Source: Holosporaceae bacterium (GTDB taxonomy: Bacteria; Pseudomonadota; Alphaproteobacteria; UBA3830). Taken from it: 10,572 nt of DNA. Positions within the stretch are counted from its first letter, which is position 1, and each line of letters opens with the position of its first letter. The stretch covers positions 1 to 10,572 of the forward strand of contig JAITAC010000055.1 in assembly GCA_031284345.1 (NCBI GenBank), read 5' to 3'. Below the pieces are notes generated by a model. That model had not been told where the DNA came from. It searched no databases and saw nothing but the letters and a program-made list of their open reading frames with translations. Below, in pieces: positions 4,536-10,572 of this stretch. A program made the translations under genes and the position numbers.

Positions 4536-5504
4536 ATGCGCAAACTTATGAACCTTCATAAACTAGATTTTTTGCTTGTATTTTGCATTTTGTTGTTTAG
4601 TAATGTAATTTTTGCTGTGGACTCGTGTGATTTTAAACTTCATGAAGGTCACATTAGTACCACGTGCAAAGATTGGGTACAGGTGGATGAAATTATTGCT
4701 CAGCTGAACGATAAAAAATTATTTGGAGATTTTCCAGTTGCACTTATTGACTATGATGAAACAATTTCTTTTAACGATATTTCCGGAACGATTGCTCCGC
4801 ATGCGGCAGAGTGCATAAAAAAATTTACAACTTATGGATTTAGCAATTTTATCATTACAACTGGATCTGCGACTATTCACACCGATAGAAAGTTGTTGCT
4901 GACAAAAGTTAAATTAAATAGTCACATATCGTTCAACGAAGAGCTTTTTAACACAGCAGAGTTTAACAAGCACGGTATTGCCGTACCGCTTTTGTGGTCT
5001 ACGGATTCAAAATACATATGCGAATATCTAGATGGATTTTTGTATTGTCTCCAGCGTAAAAGTAGGAATGCAAAAGGGGAAGTTTTTTCTAATCTTTTAC
5101 AATGTTTCAAGAAAAAGCCGACTTATGTTATTTTAATTGATGATATGTATTACAATCTTTGCTCTGTTGCGGAGAGCTGCAAGGCCGTTAATATACCTTT
5201 TTATACTATTCGTCTAGATCTCAATGAAGCGACTCTTTCTAAAAATACACCTAATAATAGCAACATTGAATTAGATAAACTTAAGCTATATCCAGCCTGG
5301 AATTTTTCTATGAAATGTGTGCGATATCTGCGCTATTTACAAATTTTATCGCCGAAGAATTTTAGGCTAAAGGACCTCATTAACACGATAAATTGTACGG
5401 GATATGTCGAAGTGCAGCAAAAACAGAAATGTTCCCATGATGGTCTGAATGATCAGGGTGATCCAGAGCAAACGGCGATTGAAACTTCAGAAGGAAATGT
5501 TTAA
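4536..5504 (+). CDS. Exported HAD-like protein, DUF2608-type
   Basis: I chose the ATG at 4536 (322 aa) because AAGGAG (4522-4527) lies 8 nt before it. The in-frame ATG at 4530 is only 2 nt from that site. The N-terminus is a clear Sec signal: basic MRKLMNLHKLD, hydrophobic FLLVFCILLFSNVIFA, cleavage probably before VDSCD. The mature part shows HAD-superfamily motifs: ALIDYDETIS (motif I, DxDxT, Asp72/Asp74), FIITTGSA (motif II) and, after a Lys-rich turn, YVILIDDMYYNL (motif IV, Asp202-Asp203). This pattern suggests a periplasmic or secreted phosphatase-like fold as in the DUF2608 family, which I associate with intracellular bacteria such as Legionella, chlamydiae and Holosporales. The substrate is unknown. 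There are several Cys residues and an acidic, disordered C-terminus (HDGLNDQGDPEQTAIETSEG). The gene looks more AT-rich than its neighbours, consistent with transfer but not proof. Confidence 0.75.
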   Translation: MRKLMNLHKLDFLLVFCILLFSNVIFAVDSCDFKLHEGHISTTCKDWVQVDEIIAQLNDKKLFGDFPVALIDYDETISFNDISGTIAPHAAECIKKFTTYGFSNFIITTGSATIHTDRKLLLTKVKLNSHISFNEELFNTAEFNKHGIAVPLLWSTDSKYICEYLDGFLYCLQRKSRNAKGEVFSNLLQCFKKKPTYVILIDDMYYNLCSVAESCKAVNIPFYTIRLDLNEATLSKNTPNNSNIELDKLKLYPAWNFSMKCVRYLRYLQILSPKNFRLKDLINTINCTGYVEVQQKQKCSHDGLNDQGDPEQTAIETSEGNV

Positions 5505-5586
5505 ATATTGATCTTCCAGTGATTTTTGACACACATTGATTTTGATATCAAGTTTCAATACAAATTATACGAGATAGGTTTTGTAT

Positions 5587-5629
5587 GGTCTAGAAATCAG
5601 TTTTACTATCCTACGGATTACGGTAGACC
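5587..5629 (+). terminator. Weak hairpin downstream of the HAD-like gene
   Basis: GGTCTA (5587-5592) pairs with TAGACC (5624-5629), and inside it ATCC-TAC-GGAT forms a second small stem. TTGATTTTTAG follows. It lies about 80 nt after the stop codon in the convergent gap with rpoD and could end the plus-strand transcript, but the T-tract is interrupted and the outer loop is large. Confidence 0.22.
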
Positions 5630-5671
5630 TTGATTTTTAGACTTGCTTTTCATATTTACCATTTTTTTTAC

Positions 5672-5770
5672 TAATATGAAAGTTGGTGGGAAAGGTCCGC
5701 TATAGCACCGGGCGTTTTAAAACCAAAAAAAGATCCTATAAAAAAATACACTTCAGAATCGATGTGTTGC
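5672..5770. repeat. Dispersed intergenic element E, copy 2
   Basis: Partner of 1117-1215 in the same plus-strand orientation, again directly 3' of a minus-strand gene (rpoD). TTGGTG (5684-5689) and the CACCGG segment keep the ability to pair, with A-to-G changes giving wobble pairs. This copy contains the rpoD terminator in its right part. The corresponding part of copy 1 keeps the T-rich tract but not the stem. Confidence 0.5.
5740..5767 (-). terminator. Rho-independent terminator of the rpoD operon
   Basis: On the minus strand, ACACATC pairs with GAAGTGT (5767-5761 with 5754-5748) with one A-A mismatch and a 6-nt loop GATTCT, followed by A and seven T residues (5746-5740). It starts about 22 nt after the rpoD stop codon, a normal distance for a simple terminator. 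Confidence 0.6.
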
Positions 5771-5789
5771 AGAGTCAGCGGTGTGTAAG

Positions 5790-7664
5790 CTAGGAATCCA
5801 GAAAGCTTTTTAATTTTCTCGATCTACTTGGATGTTTTAGTTTTCGCAGGGCTTTTGCTTCTATTTGTCGAATGCGTTCGCGGGTTACGGAGAATTGTTG
5901 ACCGACTTCTTCCAGAGTGTGGTCAGTGTTCATGCCTATACCGAATCTCATTCTTAGGACGCGTTCTTCGCGTGGCGTCAGACTTGCCAGCACCAGCGTT
6001 GTGGTTTCGCGCAGATTGGAATTTACGGCAGATTCCGCAGGCAGAGCGATATTTTTATCTTCGATGAAATCTCCGAGATGTGAATCGTCTTCGTCGCCGA
6101 TGGGAGATTCGAGACTGACCGGTTCTTTCGCGATTTTCAGTACTTTGCGCACTTTTTCCACCGGCATGTGCAGGCGAGCGGCCAATTCTTCGGGTGTAGG
6201 TTCACGGCCGATTTCGTTCAGCACCTGTCGAGATGATCTCACGATTTTATTTATGGTTTCGATCATGTGCACCGGAATGCGAATGGTCCGAGCCTGATCG
6301 GCGATGGATCTGGTGATGGCTTGTCGGATCCACCAGGTGGCGTAGGTGGAAAATTTATAACCTCTTTTGTACTCGAATTTATCGACGGCTTTCATGAGGC
6401 CGATATTTCCTTCCTGAATTAGATCCAGAAATTGCAAGCCGCGATTGGTATATTTTTTGGCGATGGATATAACCAGGCGTAAATTTGCTTCGATCATTTC
6501 TTTTTTAGCTCTGCTGGTTTCGCGTTCTCCTTTTTGGATGCAGGCGACGGTTTTCCTAAACGCACTTATGGAAAGGGACACCGTTTGCTCTATGTTTTTT
6601 GCCAGTTCCTGATGCTGATTTATTTCTTCCCGATAATTGGCAAAAAAATGCTTCCAATTTTGAAATTTTTTTAGAGCATCTTCCCATTTTTCGTTTGATT
6701 CGTTGCCGTAGTAGTGTTTTAGAAATCCGTCGCGACTTATGCCACATGCCTGAGCTAATTTCAGCAATGCGGTTTCGCTTTTTATTAGTTTTCGATTGAG
6801 GGCATACAATTCTTCGCAGAGATCATTAACGATCGTCTGATTTAATTTCAGCGCACTTATGGTGGTAACGATTTCTTCTTTTAATTTTACGGAAATGCTT
6901 TTCTTTTCTTTTATTTTTTCGTGTAATTCGATGGCTTTTTCCAGCAGCGCAAGAATGATGGGATAGAGACTCTCCTCGTCGGGACTCATGGCTGAAGCTT
7001 CAGACGATTCGTATTCGTTTCCTAGATCGTCCAATTCATCTTCTTTGGAGATTCTATCGTTGATGTCGTCATCTTCGTCTATTTCATCTTCTTCTTTTTC
7101 GACGTCGGTGGAGGAGTTATCTATTTGCACTATTTCTCTTAGTAGAATTTTTCCATTTTGCAGATCCACCAGCCATTGTTCAAATTTTCCAAATGTCAAG
7201 GGACTATTGCAGAGACCACTGAGAACGTCCAGGTAGCCCTGTTCTATTTTTTTTGCCAGTTCTATTTCGCCATCTCGGGACAAAAGTTCAACATTTCCCA
7301 TTTCTCGCAGATACATGCGTACGGGATCGTCTGTTCGTAGTGTATCGTCCGAGTCATCGCGGGAATTTTCGGCTTGGATTTTTTCTTCGTTTTCCGCCGA
7401 GAAGGCTTCGGCATCTTCGGCTTCTACGATCTGGATACCCATATCTATGATGCCAGACACGGCCACATCTATTTTTTCTGTGGAAAATTTTTCTTTGGGA
7501 AGAGCATCGTTCAGCTCATCATAGGTTATGTATCCACGTTCTTTTCCTATTACGAGCAATCTTTTCAGTCCCTCTGAATCTTCTTCTGATATTTTTTCAA
7601 TTTCGGGAGATCCTTTTTTTTCATTAAAATTTTCCAAAGTTTTTGGAGCAGAATTTGCACTCAT
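5790..7664 (-). CDS. rpoD: RNA polymerase primary sigma factor (sigma-70/RpoD)
   Basis: A complete 624-aa housekeeping sigma factor that directs RNA polymerase to -35/-10 promoters. Region 1.1 spans about 25-85. Region 1.2 begins [12 protein letters not shown] (112-123). A highly acidic non-conserved insert follows (about 185-235, with EDEIDEDDD and DELDDL). Region 2 holds [20 protein letters not shown] (395-414), then [13 protein letters not shown] and the -10-reading helix [17 protein letters not shown] (441-457). Region 3 starts near [13 protein letters not shown] (461-473). Region 4 includes [15 protein letters not shown] (561-575) and the -35-reading helix [18 protein letters not shown] (593-610). 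Its ATG overlaps the dnaG stop as ATGA, with GAGG inside the end of dnaG as ribosome-binding site, so translation is coupled. It is the last gene of the operon. Confidence 0.98.
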   Translation of the reverse strand: MSANSAPKTLENFNEKKGSPEIEKISEEDSEGLKRLLVIGKERGYITYDELNDALPKEKFSTEKIDVAVSGIIDMGIQIVEAEDAEAFSAENEEKIQAENSRDDSDDTLRTDDPVRMYLREMGNVELLSRDGEIELAKKIEQGYLDVLSGLCNSPLTFGKFEQWLVDLQNGKILLREIVQIDNSSTDVEKEEDEIDEDDDINDRISKEDELDDLGNEYESSEASAMSPDEESLYPIILALLEKAIELHEKIKEKKSISVKLKEEIVTTISALKLNQTIVNDLCEELYALNRKLIKSETALLKLAQACGISRDGFLKHYYGNESNEKWEDALKKFQNWKHFFANYREEINQHQELAKNIEQTVSLSISAFRKTVACIQKGERETSRAKKEMIEANLRLVISIAKKYTNRGLQFLDLIQEGNIGLMKAVDKFEYKRGYKFSTYATWWIRQAITRSIADQARTIRIPVHMIETINKIVRSSRQVLNEIGREPTPEELAARLHMPVEKVRKVLKIAKEPVSLESPIGDEDDSHLGDFIEDKNIALPAESAVNSNLRETTTLVLASLTPREERVLRMRFGIGMNTDHTLEEVGQQFSVTRERIRQIEAKALRKLKHPSRSRKLKSFLDS

Positions 7665-9409
7665 ATTTTTCCTCGTTTTTTAATATCACCCAAGAGAGTT
7701 TCTTTTTTTAAAGCTTTTAATCTTTTCCAGTCATCGTATGAGAAAGTAGATTCTAAACGAGTAGCGGCGTTTTGTAAATCTACTTTTAGAGCAGGATCGG
7801 AGGAGTGTCTATTGCAAGCGTTGTACCAGCCTTTTATGGCTTCGTCGTCGCCGGCGTTTTTATTGGAAAATGGAGCATGCAATTCTACTGTTTTTATGTC
7901 GTCTAGTTTTTGGGCTAGGGCGCTTACCAGTTCAGCATATTGTTTGTGCTCATTTTTCAGATAGCACATGTCATAGTAATCGAGTATTATATTTTTCAAG
8001 TTATGCATGTCGCTATTATTAAGCTCCAATTTAACAAGATGTTCCACCACCTTATCAATAATATAAGGATGATTTAGCAGAGTAACAATGAGAATTTTTT
8101 CTATTTTTTCTTTGGCAGCGACCTGGGGAATAATATTTATTACATTTTGTTTGGGAACGAATTTTTGGCGATATAGGCTTTTTTCTCTATTTTTTATATC
8201 TGCGATGTAGAGATTTTTTACGGACGTGTCCCGAATGAGATCGGCTTTTTCCAGCACCGTTCTGATAATGGACGCTTTTTGTTCTGGAGTTTCAGACGGA
8301 TACATCAAAAACGCCCCTTCCCACAGCCATACGGACAGCGGGACTGCGTTTTTAATGGCGCTGGCCAAAGTTTCGGCTTGATCGTGGAAAATCAAGGAAT
8401 CCGGATCTGCTTCCGGAGGCAGTCTGGCAAAGTTGAAGGATTTTCCCGGAGCTATGACCGGCAATATTTTATCTATCCAGCGATAGGAGGCTTTTATGCC
8501 GGCGACGTCGCCGTCCAGCGCTATGATTGGGGTGTCGGAAATTTTCCAGCACATGCGCATTTGGGTTTCGCTGATGGATGTACCTAGCGGGGCAACTGCT
8601 CCACCTAATCCCGCCTGATGCATGGCAATGACGTCCATATATCCTTCCGTCAGAATAATATTTTCTGACTTGTTGTGTTTCGCGATGGAATAGCCGTACA
8701 GGTGCTCGCTTTTTATGAACACGTCCGATTCCGGGGAGTTGATATATTTGGCGGCGTCGATTTTCGTGATTATGCGACCTCCAAAACCAACGCAGCGGCC
8801 GGCGGAATCTGCTATGGGGAACATTAATCTTCCGTCGAATCTATTGGCGAGCTCGTTTTTGTACTGGGATTTAAAAAAGACTCCGGTTTTTAGGAGTTCG
8901 TCGGTAGAAAATCCTTCTTTTTTCAGATGTAGCAGCAATTTTTTACTATCTGCCGCGAATCCCAGCTGAAATTTTTCTATGGATTTATCGGAAATTTTTC
9001 TAGAAGCCAGATATTTTCGGGCGTTTTCACCGATCTCCTGCTGCAGTTGGCTGATGAAGCATTTTTTAATAGCTTCCAGAGCCAGGTATATTCTTAAATT
9101 TGGATCGGCGTAGCTGTCGTTTTTTTTGGGGATCGGGATACCGTACATATTTGCGATGTATTCGGTTGCTTCGGTGAATGTTATTTTTTCGAATTCCATG
9201 ACGAAATCGATTACGTCGCCGTGGGCTCCGCAGCCGAAGCAGTAGTAGAGGCCGCTATCGGGATTTACCTTGAAGGAGGCGGTTTTTTCCGAATGGAAAG
9301 GACACAGTCCAAACCAATCTTTGCCGGAGCGCGTGAGCCTCACGCGGCGTGATATTACGTCCAGGATTGAGGCTTTATTTTTTAGAGAGTCCAGAAAATC
9401 TTTTTGCAT
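7661..9409 (-). CDS. dnaG: DNA primase DnaG
   Basis: A complete 582-aa primase, close to the usual length, which makes RNA primers at the replication fork. The N-terminal CHC2 zinc domain has Cys36-Pro-Phe-His39 and Cys57-Phe-Gly-Cys60. The RNA-polymerase core includes [16 protein letters not shown] (190-205) and GFGGRI. The TOPRIM metal-binding acids are in [15 protein letters not shown] (Glu255), ALDGDVAG (Asp299/Asp301) and ADPDSLI (335-341). The remaining C-terminal part (about 430-582) is divergent, as is normal for the helicase-binding domain. The start ATG directly follows the TAA of the upstream mutase gene (TAAATG), with only a weak ribosome site, so it probably relies on translational coupling. 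The order dnaG then rpoD is the classic macromolecular-synthesis arrangement, here without an adjacent rpsU. Confidence 0.98.
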   Translation of the reverse strand: MQKDFLDSLKNKASILDVISRRVRLTRSGKDWFGLCPFHSEKTASFKVNPDSGLYYCFGCGAHGDVIDFVMEFEKITFTEATEYIANMYGIPIPKKNDSYADPNLRIYLALEAIKKCFISQLQQEIGENARKYLASRKISDKSIEKFQLGFAADSKKLLLHLKKEGFSTDELLKTGVFFKSQYKNELANRFDGRLMFPIADSAGRCVGFGGRIITKIDAAKYINSPESDVFIKSEHLYGYSIAKHNKSENIILTEGYMDVIAMHQAGLGGAVAPLGTSISETQMRMCWKISDTPIIALDGDVAGIKASYRWIDKILPVIAPGKSFNFARLPPEADPDSLIFHDQAETLASAIKNAVPLSVWLWEGAFLMYPSETPEQKASIIRTVLEKADLIRDTSVKNLYIADIKNREKSLYRQKFVPKQNVINIIPQVAAKEKIEKILIVTLLNHPYIIDKVVEHLVKLELNNSDMHNLKNIILDYYDMCYLKNEHKQYAELVSALAQKLDDIKTVELHAPFSNKNAGDDEAIKGWYNACNRHSSDPALKVDLQNAATRLESTFSYDDWKRLKALKKETLLGDIKKRGKI

Positions 9410-10572
9410 TTAGGTATCCAGTGAAATATTGGGAATATATTCAGCCAGATATTGAGAAATATCCGCTTTAATTTTTTTCATATTTTCTTGAGAGTAGGCT
9501 TCAATTCGCAGTGACAGGGCATTTTGGGTATTGGACGCCCGCAATATCCACCATCCCAAGTCGGAGGCAACTCGAATACCGTCGATTTCGATCGGAAAAA
9601 TATTTTTGCTTCGGAGCTTTTTTTTCAGCGATTCCACGAGGGGGAATTTATCTTTTTCGTTGCATTCTATGCGTATTTCCGGCGTAACGAATCCGTATTT
9701 CAGATTACTGAAGGCGTTTTTGTTATTGCTGAGGATTTCGAGGCAGCGGAGAGCGGCGTACACGCCATCGTCGAATCCGAACCAGCGATCTTTAAAGTAG
9801 AAGTGTCCGCTGAGCTCACCGGCCAACAGTGCTCCGCTGGATTTCATTCTTGCTTTTATGAACGAGTGTCCAACTTTTTCCATGATGCCAATTCCGCCGC
9901 AGGATTTTATAGTTTCGAACAGGCTATTGCAGGATTTTACGTCTGCTATTATCTGGGCTCCGGGATTTTTTTTGAGAAAATCTTTGGCAATTACGGATAA
10001 TAATTGATCGTTGTAGAGCATTTCTCCAGCGTTGTTTACAACGCAGAGCCGATCTCCATCGCTATCGAAGGCAAAACCGGCGTCGAAGTTGTTATAGGAC
10101 ACGAATTTCGTTAAATACTCAACGCTTTTGGCGGTGGTTGGATCCGGAGATCTATTGGGAAAATTTCCGTCCATTTCCTCAAATAAAAGATGATGCCGAC
10201 CGGGAATCATGGACGTAATGGCCTTTATGGCACTGCTGGTGGCTCCGTTTCCTATGTCCCAAGCGATTTTTAGATCGTTTGAGAATTGAAAATCGGAAAT
10301 TATCTCTTTCACGTAGCTGGAAAAAATATTGTTCATCACCACTTCCCGACCGCTGCCATCGACAAATTTACGTCCAATGATCATTTCTCCCAATATTTTT
10401 ATGTCTTTGCCACAAAACGGATCCAGACCCAGCATGAATTTAAAGCCGTTGTAGTCCGGGGGATTGTGGGATCCGGTTACCATGATGCAGGCGTCAAAAT
10501 TCATCTTGTACTCCGCATAATACACCAGCGGAGTGTGGCACACTCCCAGCGATACGACTTCCATACCGGACT
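9410..10572 (-). CDS. Phosphomannomutase/phosphoglucomutase, AlgC-type (5' end outside window)
   Basis: The frame is open to the right edge. The ATG at 10564 is an internal Met inside the family motif SGMEVVSLG...TP, so roughly the first 75 residues are missing. The enzyme interconverts hexose 6- and 1-phosphates (mannose or glucose) through a phosphoserine, feeding nucleotide-sugar synthesis for LPS or exopolysaccharide in the cytoplasm. Counting from the ATG at 10564, the active-site loop is VTGSHNPPDYNGFKF (phosphoserine Ser32). The metal loop is FDSDGDR (Asp167/169/171). The sugar-recognition loop is GELSGHFYFKDRWFGFDDG (249-267). The phosphate-binding loop is RASNTQNALSLRIEA (342-356), where Asn replaces the Pro usual after SNTx. 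The match to AlgC-type PMM/PGM is strong. It is the first gene seen of the operon with dnaG and rpoD. Confidence 0.93.
   Translation of the reverse strand, partial: SGMEVVSLGVCHTPLVYYAEYKMNFDACIMVTGSHNPPDYNGFKFMLGLDPFCGKDIKILGEMIIGRKFVDGSGREVVMNNIFSSYVKEIISDFQFSNDLKIAWDIGNGATSSAIKAITSMIPGRHHLLFEEMDGNFPNRSPDPTTAKSVEYLTKFVSYNNFDAGFAFDSDGDRLCVVNNAGEMLYNDQLLSVIAKDFLKKNPGAQIIADVKSCNSLFETIKSCGGIGIMEKVGHSFIKARMKSSGALLAGELSGHFYFKDRWFGFDDGVYAALRCLEILSNNKNAFSNLKYGFVTPEIRIECNEKDKFPLVESLKKKLRSKNIFPIEIDGIRVASDLGWWILRASNTQNALSLRIEAYSQENMKKIKADISQYLAEYIPNISLDT

Noticed and set aside
5828..7577. Many plus-strand ORFs of 60-126 codons opposite rpoD
   Set aside because: They are the antisense of a well-supported full-length rpoD, with no ribosome sites or recognisable products.
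9524..10000. A 158-codon plus-strand ORF
   Set aside because: It lies wholly antisense to the mutase gene, whose motifs in this interval are clear. No independent support.
10562..10564. ATG as the true start of the mutase gene
   Set aside because: It lies inside a conserved motif of the family, and the frame stays open to the window edge, so the gene begins outside.
1..10572. CRISPR array, toxin-antitoxin pair or restriction system
   Set aside because: No regularly spaced direct repeats and no frames with matching motifs were seen.

Overview
The window looks like a piece of the chromosome of an AT-rich, probably host-associated alphaproteobacterium, most likely Holosporales- or Rickettsiales-like. 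Four things suggest this. The primary sigma factor and DNA primase are of proteobacterial type. There is an isolated large terminase of the type found in alphaproteobacterial gene transfer agents. There is an exported HAD-like protein resembling the DUF2608 family, which I associate with intracellular bacteria. Surface or exported proteins with charged, low-complexity linkers sit among degenerate repeats. The lineage is an inference; there is no rRNA or tRNA in the window.

Layout. Bases 1-323 (minus) hold the start of an exported protein with two CxxC motifs, cut by the window edge. Bases 324-1242 have no convincing gene and are built of repeats: a MITE-like element (514-695), a degenerate repeat block (791-1042) and a second dispersed element (1117-1215). 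Bases 1243-2439 (minus) encode a predicted outer-membrane beta-barrel protein. Its upstream gap (2440-2749) carries a second, inverted copy of the MITE-like element and a direct copy of the 791-1042 block, so related repeats flank the barrel gene on both sides. Bases 2750-3967 (minus) encode the terminase. The 3968-4535 gap contains two adjacent hairpins inside a segment bounded by a perfect 14-bp inverted repeat, then a good sigma70-type promoter driving a plus-strand exported HAD-like protein (4536-5504).

Bases 5790-10572 are a compact minus-strand housekeeping operon: phosphomannomutase/phosphoglucomutase (5' end outside the window), then dnaG, then rpoD. The first two genes abut and the last two overlap by 4 bp. 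The operon ends at a hairpin plus T-tract (5740-5767), which lies inside the second copy of the element found downstream of the barrel gene.

The housekeeping operon couples sugar-phosphate supply for envelope polysaccharide with priming of replication and primary transcription. The left half is accessory: secreted and surface proteins, an orphan DNA-packaging motor and mobile or repetitive DNA. I see no CRISPR array, restriction system or toxin-antitoxin pair. The most unusual feature is the repeat architecture around the barrel gene, which could allow deletion or inversion of that surface-protein locus.
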